Part shown: positions 1 through 9,483 of the stretch, one piece after another
Layout of the letters: the number at the start of each line of letters is the position of its first letter
Numbering within the stretch: position 1 is the first letter of the stretch
Assembly (NCBI RefSeq): GCF_018812025.1
Contig: NC_063050.1
Location: forward strand, 9,641,015-9,705,014
Length of the DNA stretch: 64,000 bases
Direction of reading: 5' to 3'
From: Megalobrama amblycephala
Lineage: Eukaryota > Chordata > Actinopteri > Cypriniformes > Xenocyprididae
Translations under genes and position numbers: made by a program
Notes under the pieces: generated by a model
Database searches by the model: none
Seen by the model: the letters and a program-made list of their open reading frames with translations, nothing else
Told to the model about the DNA's origin: nothing

Positions 1-687
1 AATTATTTCAGCTGAAGTTTGTAGTTTCTGCGACACTAGTTTCATGCACCTAGCTTGTAGACACAACCTTGTAAACGCCCCTTTCACGCGTTGCACCTCC
101 CCCAACATACAGTTGTTACGGGTGCTTGTGAAGACATGTCTCAACAGGTAAAAGTAGGCTACTTTCAATAAAAGCATATTTTTAGCTGTGTTGCTACTGT
201 ATATGTCATGAGTAAGCAGTTGAGTAGTCTAACAATCTGTCTAGAGCGAACGTGAGCGTCCCAACATAATAACCCAGCGTATATGCACTGGGCACATTTG
301 TGACATGATGTGCCACAACTGTTTAAGACTGTCTACTCTAGACACATCAAAGCTATATAAACTTTATAAACTGGTTAATTTGTGTTTCTGAACGGGTGCA
401 TGATGATGCTATTGGTTGAGCTGAACAGAGATTGACGGATCTGAGCAGACCGCTTTCAATGATTTCATGGTGCCTGGGAGGCTCAGCTTTTACAATTTTG
501 GGAAACATAAACCAATGAATGGCATACTAATAATAGTCAATGACCAATAATCTGGGTTAAGAGAATGTATTTTAACATAAAAAAAAAATCTTACATACTA
601 AACCTTTAACAAATCACAATAAATTAGACACCACAGACTTTGTTTATAGGATTTAACGTCACAGTTACTGAACCATCATTAACTCAC
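1..687. other. Non-coding stretch left of gene 1
   Basis: No Ig exon, transmembrane exon or transposon end is recognisable here on either strand. The region lies downstream (3' side) of the last visible exon of Siglec-like gene 1, so it is probably intron sequence of that gene. Any further C2, transmembrane or tail exons of gene 1 would lie beyond the left edge. Confidence 0.5.
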
Positions 688-847
688 ACATGACGTTTAA
701 AGTCACAGCATCAGAGTATTTCTCTCCATGTTCATTGATGGATCTGCACTTGTATTCTCCACTGTCATCAGAGCTGATCTTTGAGATGCTGTAGATTCTT
801 CCAGATCCTACAAACGTTCTTCCTTTAAACCAGTAGATTTCTGCAGG

Positions 848-1122
848 TGTCACATGTGCACTCCGTTTTGGACTTGTTGTTGTTCCATTTCCCACCACCA
901 GTTCGTCACCATGGCAACTGATCACCACCATCATCACACCCAGCTGTTCCTAATCACCCTCCTTGTTATCCCGTGTATATATACCCTGTGTTTCTAGTCT
1001 TGTGTTCGTATTGTTCGTACTATGTTGGTGTATGCTCCTGTGGATTCCTGTTTATCGCCTAGTAAAGACTTATTGTGACTCTATCTCCTCGTCGTGTGAT
1101 TAGTATACCAGCTACTGTAACA
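848..1122 (+). repeat. Left LTR of the gag-only element
   Basis: This 275-bp copy matches the right copy apart from a few substitutions and a 4-bp indel near 1006, so the insertion is fairly recent. It starts TG, ends CA and contains a TATA-like box near 975. Confidence 0.92.
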
Positions 1123-1219
1123 GAATACCGGACCTATACAGTTAAACAGTTTGCGGCGTGTTTTTTTTTTTGTTTTCCGTCTCAGTGTTTTTCGTGTTTC
1201 ACTTCCCGTCTCTGTCATC

Positions 1220-2842
1220 ATGTTCACACCCGCATATCTGTTGTTATGCCTTGAGCAGAAGGACCGCTCCCTCGAGGCACACTTGGACAATTTTTTGTTT
1301 CTTGCTCCATCAACACATTTCCCGGACAGCAGCCTTTGCAACTTCCTATATGCCGGCCTCAACACTGCCACTAAAGCGCTGCTGTCCGGGGAAGGACCTC
1401 GAGGGAGCTTCCGTGAGTATGTGGAGTGGGTGCTGGCGTCATGTGGATCGTCTATGACTGTGGATATCTCCGACAACGACGCCAGTCCCACTCCTACTCC
1501 AGTGCACAGCCATCAACACCCTGACTGCGAGGATCGGCAGCATGAGCCCACCACAGACCGCGAAGAGGACTTCGCCGCGACGTTCGAGCCAGCGCCTACG
1601 AGAGCGACCGAGCGGGACATCGCCATGGAGCCTGAGCAACGCGGGACTGACCAGGTGTGCGAGCCAGCTGTACCATCCATCGCCGAGGGAATCTTAGTGG
1701 ATTACGAGGGTAGAGAAGTGAGCCCCACCCAACCCCCTGCCACTGAGAGTGAGTTTTTGGCCATCACTGGAGACCTTTTTTCTGATTTAGAAGAGGTGAA
1801 TATGCAACCTGTTGTACTACAATCTCTGGCCCCTCCCAGCCTCCCTCTCCCACCCTCCCTCTCCCACCACCTCTTCAAAAATTTTTTGGGACTCTTTCAT
1901 ATTCTGAAGAACTGTTTAGCATGCTTCAAACTCCTCCTCTGTCACCAGCCACGCCTGCTATCCAGTCGTCACAGTCTCCCATCAGCCCCTCAGTTTCACC
2001 ATCTCCTCTCAGTGGTAGGGTTCCACCTCGGGACTGCTGGGAGCCACCTCCTCCTGGGCGTGAGGAGTCTGGGATTCCGCCTCCAGCCTCAGAGCTCTTC
2101 ACTCCCCGTCGACCTGGCTCCTACACCTACGCTCCTTCCTCCCTCGTCGTCAGCAAGTACCATCGGCCATTCGGTCTCGCTGGGTTCCCTCGGCACGTCG
2201 GCTCCACCTGGGTCGGACATCGCCACGCCTCTGCAGCGGACTTGCGGGCCAGTCGCTGCTCTCTGGCCCTCCACCCCTTCTGCGACGGCAAGCTCAGCCC
2301 TCCCTCAGGCTCCACCTCCGCCCTCGGTCACTCCAGCTCCACCTCTGCCCTCTGGATACCCGCTTCCTCCTCGGGGGGTCGTCGCTTCAGCTCCGTCGCG
2401 GTCGCCAAGGTCTTTGTGGTCGCTTCAAGTCTTCAGCATTCTGGCTGCATGGTGGGCTCCTACGCTGATGACATCGCCACTGCCGATCGTCCCCATGGTG
2501 GCGTATAGGACTACACCACCATGGCTCCTCCCGCCAGTGACGCCGCCATGGGACGCAGTCTTGGCTGTGTATTGGATGGTGTTGCTACTTCCTCCGTTCA
2601 AGGCTCCCCTCTGGTCTCCATCACCTGCACCTCCCTGGACTCCTGCACCTCGCCTCCTCCCAGGTAACCGTCCACCTCCTGAACCGCCTCCTACACCATC
2701 GGAACCTTCTCATCTTCGTCTTCCCCTCTCCACGGCGCGAGGACGCGCCTTTCCGGGAGGGGGCGATATGTCACATGTGCACTCCGTTTTGGACTTGTTG
2801 TTGTTCCATTTCCCACCACCGGTTAGTCACCATGGCAACTGA
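1220..2842 (+). CDS. Gag-like protein of the non-autonomous LTR element
   Basis: The ORF is open from 1151, and the first good ATG is at 1220. The first 80-odd residues (MFTPAYLLLCLEQKDRSLEA onward) form a compact capsid-like part; the rest is an acidic and then very proline-rich linker. Around 1860-1920 the composition turns abruptly from proline-rich to Leu/His-rich, while another frame (1921-2508) becomes proline-rich, so a frameshift pair is likely. The frame runs a short way into the right LTR before its stop. No zinc knuckle or protease motif is visible. The family resembles gag-only ORFs common in cyprinid genomes, a judgement from memory without alignment. Confidence 0.6.
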   Translation: MFTPAYLLLCLEQKDRSLEAHLDNFLFLAPSTHFPDSSLCNFLYAGLNTATKALLSGEGPRGSFREYVEWVLASCGSSMTVDISDNDASPTPTPVHSHQHPDCEDRQHEPTTDREEDFAATFEPAPTRATERDIAMEPEQRGTDQVCEPAVPSIAEGILVDYEGREVSPTQPPATESEFLAITGDLFSDLEEVNMQPVVLQSLAPPSLPLPPSLSHHLFKNFLGLFHILKNCLACFKLLLCHQPRLLSSRHSLPSAPQFHHLLSVVGFHLGTAGSHLLLGVRSLGFRLQPQSSSLPVDLAPTPTLLPPSSSASTIGHSVSLGSLGTSAPPGSDIATPLQRTCGPVAALWPSTPSATASSALPQAPPPPSVTPAPPLPSGYPLPPRGVVASAPSRSPRSLWSLQVFSILAAWWAPTLMTSPLPIVPMVAYRTTPPWLLPPVTPPWDAVLAVYWMVLLLPPFKAPLWSPSPAPPWTPAPRLLPGNRPPPEPPPTPSEPSHLRLPLSTARGRAFPGGGDMSHVHSVLDLLLFHFPPPVSHHGN

Positions 2843-3047
2843 TCACCACCATCATCACACCCAGCTGTTCCCAATCACCCTCCTTGTTATCCCGTGTATA
2901 TATACCCTGTGTTTCTAGTCTTGTGTTGTCCGGTATTGTTCGTACTATGTTGGTGTATGCTCCTGTGGATTCCTGTTTATCTCCTAGTAAAGACTTATTG
3001 TGACTCTATCTCCTCGTCGTGTGATTAGTATACCAGCTACTGTAACA
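2769..3047 (+). repeat. Right LTR of the gag-only element
   Basis: This 279-bp copy pairs with 848-1122 and is followed directly by the second GCAGG target-site copy and the rest of the interrupted Ig exon. Confidence 0.92.
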
Positions 3048-3948
3048 GCAGGAGGGTTTGAATCACTGCTGCAGATCAGAGTCACTGAATCTCCTGACAC
3101 TATTTCACCAGATGGACTGATGGACACTGAGACGCTCCTGGGAGGGTCTAAAACAGAAGAATTAACATTCACAATAAATATTAGAAAATTTGTAAAATGT
3201 AAACAATGTGCAGATGATCATTAACTCACACATGACATTTATAGTCACATTAGGAGAGTATTTCTCTCCATGTTCATTGATGGATCTGCACTTGTATTCT
3301 CCACTGTCATCAGAGCTGATCTTTGAGATGTTGAAGATTCTTCCAGATCCTACTGTGACCGGGTGATACCCAAAGATCGCATTTGATTCCGACTAAACCA
3401 CCGGGAATAATTTAATATAGCAACACAAATTCATTACCAATTGGTGGGTGAGTAGAGACACAGGCAAAGGATTACAAAGATGAGGCAGCTTTATTAAAGT
3501 GTACAAAAGTTAAAAACTGTCACATCTCACAAGGGCTCCATATTCACAGGTCACAAAAAAACAAAACAAACGACACTTTACAAAAACTACAATATACATA
3601 AAATAAAGAAGTTTGAATGAGGGAGATGGTCTGCCGTAACCCTTAATTGTCACACCACACTTAATAAACCAAATCACTCCAACCTATGAAGCACAGCACT
3701 CAATGTGGACACCATTAAACGAGCAGCCAAACTCATTCCCTTCTTCTGTAAAATACAAAAAAAAAAACAACTCCACACTTTGCAACAAGTGTGCACCATT
3801 TAGAGTTTCAAAAACAAAAACAAAGGATGAACAAAAGAAAAAGAACATAAAACAGACCACAATCACCCGCACACTCGAGGCACAAAACGGCCAAAGAATG
3901 ACCTCGTTTGACGCATGTGTGCACTCACTCCATGGCGAGTGATAATCA

Positions 3949-4010
<62 letters not shown>
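3949..4010. repeat. (CA)n microsatellite
   Basis: An uninterrupted CA dinucleotide run inside the probable solo LTR. It creates spurious Cys/Val-repeat ORFs on the minus strand. Confidence 0.97.
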
Positions 4011-4014
<4 letters not shown>

Positions 4015-4707
4015 TGACCGGATGGAAACCCAGGCAAGGCAGCAGTGCGTTATACCACTAGACGGGCATTCAGTCGCATAATACAGCGATGAAACCCTTG
4101 GGCATTTAAAATCAACCTGCCAACAGAAATAGCAGTCACTAATAAAATCATAAAAACAAACAAGCAACCTTACGCTCGTACAGACCAGGGGCCCGTTTCA
4201 ATAAGGAGGTTCAACCAACTCTGAGTTAAAACTTGAACTCCTAGTTGACTTACCCTGAGATGGGAAACTCTGAGTTTTCAGTTTCAGAACAGCTGAATTG
4301 AGTTAGTTCAATCCACTCTGAGTAGGTTGACTCTGAGTTAAGCGCATTAAGCTCCGATATTACGATTCACCATGGCAACAGCACGTGACAAATGGACATC
4401 CGCATACTTCTGAGTCAATGCAATTTTAATTCTTATCACTGTTATAATATCAAAGGTGAAAACTGGTAGAATGTTAAGTTATTGAACTAATATTTATTTT
4501 CATGGTATCCCACATGCAAAAAAGAAGAAGAAGAAAAAAATAATGCAGGATGCAATAATAAGAGTGTAAATGTTTTTATCGTTATTAAACACTCGTTAGG
4601 CAATTTACTTCCACTTTTAGAAAATGTTATTAATTATTATTAAAAATAAATGCCTTTCTAATGTGATATGTGATGGGAAAAGGGAGAATAGCAAGCTTGG
4701 CAAAAGG

Positions 4708-4790
4708 CGGATTCGAACCCAGTCAATCACATGACAAGTTAATTCTCCCCATCCAACACACGATTGCCTACACCACTGCAGCCACAAGAA
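4708..4790 (-). other. tRNA-like relic inside the Harbinger-like element
   Basis: On the minus strand TGGTGTAGGCA resembles a tRNA A box (one base off) and GGTTCGAATCC is a perfect B box, about 50 bases apart. The acceptor arms do not pair convincingly, so this is more likely a tRNA-derived SINE head or relic than a working tRNA gene. Confidence 0.4.
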
Positions 4791-5173
4791 TGTATGTCAA
4801 TTTTAACCTGATCTGACATTTGTGGGCGGAGCTACTGTAAATTTGCACTTAGTAATACCCAGGTGAAAAAAAAGTATACTTGAGTGCGTTAAAAAATACT
4901 TAAATACAAGCAAGTACATTTGTAGTACATTCTTTATTTTGGTGCTAAATAAAAGTGTCAAAGTTATACACTATAAATAAACTAATTCAATGTATATTTG
5001 TACTTCAGTAGTACTTCACTGCACTTGCAAAAAGTATACTAAATACCACTACTACTTAAATTGATTTTTAGTGCAATTAAATGAGTTTTATTAGTGTATT
5101 TGTTAAAAGTTTGTTTTAAATGCTTTAAAATTAGTTCAATCTTAGTAGACTTTTATATAGTAATCCAGTTTAA

Positions 5174-5488
5174 AGGCTCTCCAAGCGATTCTGAGCGGAG
5201 TAACTTCCTGTTGACGTTCGAAGTGTTGTCAAACAAAACAGAGGCTAGCTAGACCCTCCCTCCTACTCCTCCTGGCCCTCCCCTCCGTGCTTCCTGAAAC
5301 AGTCATGAACGCGCATTTAAAATGTAAGTAGCTTGCGTATTGACGCTGCTTGTCGCTTATTGGCTGGAGCATGTTTATTATGTTTTGTGGTCCAGGCTGC
5401 ACCAGTTTGTTTTTGTTGCCGTTTTTGCAGCTTGTGGCGACAAAAAAATGTTTTGGCCTAAAAACGCGTGACTTCGCTTAGAGCACCT
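5174..5488. mobile_element. TTAA-flanked MITE (piggyBac-like)
   Basis: The ends are imperfect inverted repeats (AGGCTCTCCAAGCGA at the left; AGGTGCTCTAAGCGAAG read inward from the right), flanked by TTAA on both sides (5170-5173 and 5489-5492). It has no coding capacity and is nested in the Harbinger-like element. Confidence 0.7.
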
Positions 5489-7080
5489 TTAAATGACATT
5501 GATTTTCTTACAAATATATTACTAATGTACTAGTTATAAGTACATTTTCCCCCAGGTGAAAAAAAAAGTGCAGTAGAATACACTTTATTTTAGTACACAG
5601 TTTACTTCCATAATGTACTTAAAGTGCTCTATTTTCTTGCACTTATTTTGTACTTAATATACTAAAAGCTCTTCTTTAGTACTTCTTAAGATAATCTTAA
5701 GAACATCTAAGTTACTCAACTGTGCTATTTTGAGACACCAAGAAATATAAACTAAAATGTGCTTTTAACATACTTCTTGTATTTAAAAAAAAAATCTTTC
5801 ATACACTTTAAATTATTCATCAGACGTAGGAAATACACTTATGAATTATTTAAAATATAAGAATAATATATATGATAAATAATACAAAATGTATTCATAA
5901 AGTTTATAAAATTTTGTATATATTCATTATATATTAATCTTATATTTGAAATCTAAGTCTATTTTAAAAGTGTTTGAAAGATAGTACAGAGTAAGTTACC
6001 ATGGTAACTGACTCTGAGTATAAGTTACCTCTCTTTCAGAAACAGGCTTACTTACCCTGCTTTCTCGGGTTTGACATACCTCAATTCTGAAATTAAAACC
6101 CAAGTTTCCCTCATTTCAGGGTTAACATACTCAGAGTTCTCACTTAACCTCCTTTCTGAAACGGGCCCCAGGAGATGTTCACAGCGCGGTACTACGCGTG
6201 TTGCTGATCATAGCGTGCAGCTAGTCGTTTATCTACAAACTACACATAAAAACTCGGTAAATAAATATTCCCTGAAGAAGCCTCCCTAAAACAAGACGTA
6301 CAAACCTGAACCTGGGGCCAGCCTACGCACAGCATGAAGCAGGGACGGCACACCAAACATCCTTCCATTCATAAATGGTGAACTCCTGTAAAGGGACGGT
6401 ACGGATGACAATGCATCCCAGGTAACCAACGCCCTCCCAATTTATACCATAACACTCCTGTCCTGATAGGTTCACTGTTTTTACCTGACATCACCCAATG
6501 AACAACCGAAGGTATACTTCACACTGCTACACTACAAACGTTCCTCCTTTAAACCAGCTGAAGTTCAGAGCAGGAGGGTTTGAATCACTGCTGCAGATCA
6601 GAGTCACTGAATCTCCTGACACTATTTCACCAGATGAACTGATGAAGATCAAAGGATTCACTGGAGGAGCTACAAGTGAAATATTATATTAAATCACCAG
6701 TTTATAACCGAAAATCGTAAAGTTTCAAGGAAAACTCTGAGTTGATACTTTTACATGGGTACTGGAACTTTGAAGATGTTCATGATTGATTCACTGACAC
6801 TGACTCATTCAGTTAATCTCAGATGTGTTCAGTGGGGTTAAGATTTGGACTTCATGCGATCAAAAGTGTCACGAGTCCTGGTCACAAGTCAACATGAATG
6901 TTTGTGTTCCATTTTTATTTATAATGATGTTGCTACGCAAAAGCTGTGTGTGCTTGTGACTCTTTATCACCTGGTAATGTACCCAGAACGTTCAGAGACG
7001 GTCACGATGTGGAGTTCTTTTAAGGGTTGGGAGACGTCATCTTAAAAAGTTTACCTTCAGGAAGTACTGAATGTTTAGGG

Positions 7081-7273
7081 CAGTGGTTCTCAAACCTGTC
7101 CTGGGGACCCCCTACCACTGAACATTTTGTATGTCTTCCTCATCAGACACACCCAATTCAACTCTTGCAGTCTCTACTAATGAGCTGATGACTTGAATCA
7201 GGTGTGTTAGATGAGGGTGACATGCAAAATGTGCAGTGGTGGGGGGTCCCCAGGACAGGTTTGAGAACCACTG
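7081..7273. mobile_element. hAT-like MITE
   Basis: The inverted ends are CAGTGGTTCTCAAACCTGTC and its complement, and the element is nearly a full palindrome. An 8-bp duplication, GTTTAGGG, flanks it at 7073-7080 and 7274-7281, diagnostic of hAT-type insertion. It lies in an intron of gene 1. Confidence 0.92.
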
Positions 7274-7307
7274 GTTTAGGGGACAATTACAATAGGACAT
7301 TCCCTCT

Positions 7308-7500
7308 GGGTCATGGGTCTCCAACCCTGCTCCTGGAGATTTCAGCACCAGCCCCAATCAAATGCACCTGAAGCAGCTAATCAAGGTGTTCATGGCTGCT
7401 TGATAATTACAGACAGGTGTGTTGGAGCAGGGTTGGAACTGAAGTCTGCAGGACAGAAGCCCTCCAGGAGCAGGATTAGAGATCCCTCCTCTAGGTGCAC
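7308..7500. mobile_element. Second hAT-type MITE-like repeat
   Basis: The left end (GGTCTCCAACCCTGCTCCTG) and right end (CTCCAGGAGCAGGATTAGAG) are inverted copies, and the middle carries an AGGTGTG-type core. The exact boundaries and target duplication were not resolved. Confidence 0.6.
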
Positions 7501-7765
7501 AGAAGATGCATCGCTGTCCTGAATGAAACATTCCCATCTAACTAACAGGGAACCATACGGGAGCATTCTGTTAATGTTATATAAGGAACCTCAAACAGCA
7601 GCATTTTCATTGCCAAAAAGGACATTTTAGGAACATCTGTTCTGTATTTTCGTCACCTTTGAGAACTTTTAGGGAACATTGCACAAGGTCACGAGAATGT
7701 CCCCTCCTACATGGATAGAACCTTCAAAGAAAAAAGTGAATACACTAAATGAAATACATACTCAC

Positions 7766-8014
7766 ACATGACATTGAGCTGAACAGCAGGAGAGATGTGA
7801 TTGTGTCCGTGTACAGCACAGCTATATCTGCCTGCATCCTCTCTTCTGACTGACTGCAGCAGGAGTTCATTGTTTCTGTCTCTTCTCTCAGTTAATGGCT
7901 GTGAGTTTCTGTACCAGATGAATGTTGCTCTGTCAGTCAGAGTGCAGCTGCTTTTACATGTCAGACGGACTGAATCTCCCTCTGTCACTCTCTCAGGAGA
8001 CTCCACCTGAAGAT
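7766..8014 (-). CDS. Gene 1 exon 3: Siglec d2-type C2 domain
   Basis: A 249-bp phase 1-1 exon. The motif LTCKSSC contains the canonical B-strand cysteine and a second cysteine three residues on, as in Siglec second domains where it bonds to the V domain; RYSCAV is the F strand. Its protein sequence is identical to that of the matching exon of gene 2 and differs from gene 3 by one residue (Gln to Glu in the NSQPL motif). Confidence 0.88.
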
Positions 8015-8110
8015 CTGAACAACACACACATTATATCTAGTGCTGCTGTCATACACTGATTATTATTCAACATAATGCACAGAAGAAGAGAGAAACCTCA
8101 TGAAAGTCAC

Positions 8111-8452
8111 CTGTGACAGTAAGAGTCACTCCTGGATAACCAATCCATTTGTCTTTATCAGTGTTGAATTTGAAATAGTACTTGTGTGAATCCTTCAGTG
8201 TCACATGACTCAGTCTAATGGTGCAGTTCTTCTGTTTATCTCCCAGATACTGAAGCCTCTGACTGTATTCAGGGTCCTCAGACAGATCTGGATGCTCTCC
8301 ATTATGTTTTACCAGTGTTTTGGTCCAGAACACTTTCTTGATCTTATATCCAGTAGGGTATGTATAAGTGCATCTCATTATCACTGATGAGTCCTTTAGT
8401 GCACAGATGTGTGAAGGACTGTAACTCACACCCCAATCAGCACTAGAAACCC
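8111..8452 (-). CDS. Gene 1 exon 2: Siglec-type V-set domain with Arg-to-Lys change
   Basis: A 342-bp phase 1-1 exon with acceptor AG at 8453-8454 and donor GTGACT just below 8111. It encodes a V-set domain with the motifs SADWGVSY (A strand), SSVIMRC (B), VFWTK (C), NCTIRL (E) and YYFKF (F). The F strand lacks the usual YxC and the E strand carries the cysteine, which is the Siglec arrangement. The F-strand Arg expected for sialic acid binding is Lys. Confidence 0.88.
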
Positions 8453-9483
8453 CTGAAACACACACTATGATAGTTCACATTAAAATGACTGCTTCATTAC
8501 TGACTCCTCATGTTCATCACATTAATCATCACATGAAATTCTGATATTACAAGACAAAAATAATCACTTTTGATGCACATATTCATATTTTAGATTAATT
8601 TCAGTGAGAATAATTACATTTAGCTAAAAGTTTTTTTGTTTTAACCCACATATAGGATTTCGAACGTTCAGTGACGTCACATGACTGCCAGATTCAAACT
8701 GCGCTTTCGCTCTTTGGCTGTGAGACGGACGCGCGCAGCTCTTGTCATATATCACAACTATTCAGTGTTTTCAGCCACATAATGTTTCTTTAAAGGTTTC
8801 AGACATTTACAGTAGATACGCATAAGCACCATTAAAACAATATATTTAGAGTTTATAAAATACACACTGATGTCAGACGTCAGTGGAAGCAGCAATAACA
8901 ATCCATTCAAATACAATTGCTGACATTTATTCATATCAGACACACATAATGGGCCCAAGTAACTACAAAGTTTACTCTATTATTCTTCCAGTTCACCAGC
9001 CACTTACTTGCATATATTTCGGGAGAAACTGATGAAGTCATCTGCTGTAAATCAGACTGACAGGACTACTTTGTGAATATTTTAAATAAAAAAGGAAAAA
9101 CAAAATAATAGCGAGCCATCTGTCATACAGTGTTATTGTTGTGGCTGCGTTCAGCGTACGTGACATGCATGACGCGTCGCTATGGAAACATTAAAGGCTC
9201 ACTCTGAGGGGTCATTTAGAATATTTTAAACTCACGCACGAAAGGGTTAATTCAGCTTTATGTTTATTTATTTTGATGATTTTTATTTATTTTTTTATTA
9301 TTCACAGTAATTCGTTTGTGAAGGGTGTTTTAACAGGGGGTTCAATGACTGCCTGACCTCCCACTAAAGACCCATGATTTGAAAGAAAGACTTTGATAAG
9401 TGACTAAAACATTAAAAACTCTCCAGCAGAAGCGACTCACCGTGAATCATGAGCAGAAACACCAGAGGAAGAGGAGGAGCCAT

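Larger units (their letters stand above)
848..3047 (+). mobile_element. Non-autonomous LTR retrotransposon carrying only a gag-like ORF
   Basis: Two near-identical long terminal repeats (848-1122 and 2769-3047) begin TGTCACATGTGC and end GTAACA, and the insertion is flanked by the 5-bp duplication GCAGG. Each LTR has a TATATATA box and AGTAAA near its end. A purine-rich tract (GGGAGGGGGCGATA) sits just before the right LTR. The interior is only about 1.65 kb and holds one gag-like ORF. There is no protease, reverse transcriptase or integrase, so mobilisation must have used another element's enzymes. It is antisense to the Ig exon it disrupts. Confidence 0.92.
688..3147 (-). pseudogene. Gene 1 exon 5 (C2 domain) split by an LTR element
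   Basis: The first half (3053-3147) starts at an AG acceptor and encodes PPRSVSVSISPSGEIVSGDS onward to SDSNPPA. The second half (688-847) continues with IYWFKGRTFVGSG and ends at a GTGAGT donor (682-687). The halves sum to 255 bp, the standard size of this exon type. A 2.2-kb LTR element with a 5-bp duplication (GCAGG at 843-847 and 3048-3052) separates them. Confidence 0.88.
4189..6168. mobile_element. PIF/Harbinger-like non-autonomous DNA transposon
   Basis: The left end GGGCCCGTTTCAATAAGGAG is matched in inverse at the right end (GGGCCCGTTTCAGAAAGGAG read on the minus strand), with inverted similarity running further in through ACTCTGAGT blocks. The insertion is flanked by the 3-bp duplication CAG (4186-4188 and 6169-6171), the length expected of PIF/Harbinger. 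The roughly 2-kb interior has no transposase ORF. It contains a nested TTAA-flanked MITE and AGTATACT/AGTACTT-rich sequence. Confidence 0.75.
3354..6531 (-). mobile_element. Probable solo LTR (minus strand) with nested DNA transposons, inserted in an Ig exon
   Basis: The insert begins TGTGACC and ends CTACA on the plus strand, giving TG...CA ends, and is flanked by CTAC on both sides (3350-3353 and 6532-6535). Subtracting the nested element at 4189-6168 leaves about 1.2 kb without internal genes. On the minus strand an AATAAA signal lies near 3490, which fits an LTR read in that direction. No second LTR or coding region was found, so a solo LTR is the best guess; a non-autonomous DNA element is the alternative. 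Confidence 0.55.
3230..6669 (-). pseudogene. Gene 1 exon 4 (C2 domain) split by a 3.2-kb insertion
   Basis: The first half of the domain (6536-6669) runs from an AG acceptor at 6670-6671 through GEIVSGDSVTLICSSDSNPP to WFKGGTFVG. The second half (3230-3353) resumes with SGRIFNISKISSDDSG and ends at a GTGAGT donor. Together the halves give 258 bp, the normal size and phase. The join is interrupted at a CTAC target-site duplication by the element at 3354-6531. Confidence 0.85.
688..9483 (-). pseudogene. Siglec/CD22-like receptor gene 1, two exons split by transposons, 3' end off the window
   Basis: Exons read right to left: leader 9441-9483 (starts MAPPLPLVFLLMIH), V domain 8111-8452, C2 domain d2 7766-8014, C2 domain d3 (3230-3353 plus 6536-6669) and C2 domain d4 (688-847 plus 3053-3147). 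All splice sites are AG/GT and all Ig exons are phase 1-1. The V domain has cysteines at 31, 42 and 91, the B/E-strand pairing plus inter-domain cysteine typical of Siglecs, and Trp21. The F-strand residue that contacts sialic acid in Siglecs is Lys109 here, where genes 2 and 3 have Arg. The d2 domain has the extra cysteine of Siglec d2 (LTCKSSC). A 2.2-kb LTR element sits in the d4 exon and a 3.2-kb element in the d3 exon, so a normal mRNA is unlikely unless both symmetric exons are skipped, which would keep frame. No transmembrane or tail exon is in view. Probably a pseudogene, possibly a shortened expressed gene. Confidence 0.82.

Noticed and set aside
3684..4167. Minus-strand ORFs rich in Cys-Val repeats
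   Set aside because: They are translations of the CA microsatellite and its flanks inside a transposon; there is no domain content.
7801..8010. Plus-strand 69-residue ORF that recurs at 15398 and 26781
   Set aside because: It is the antisense shadow of the conserved Siglec d2 exon; the repetition only reflects the duplicated exon.
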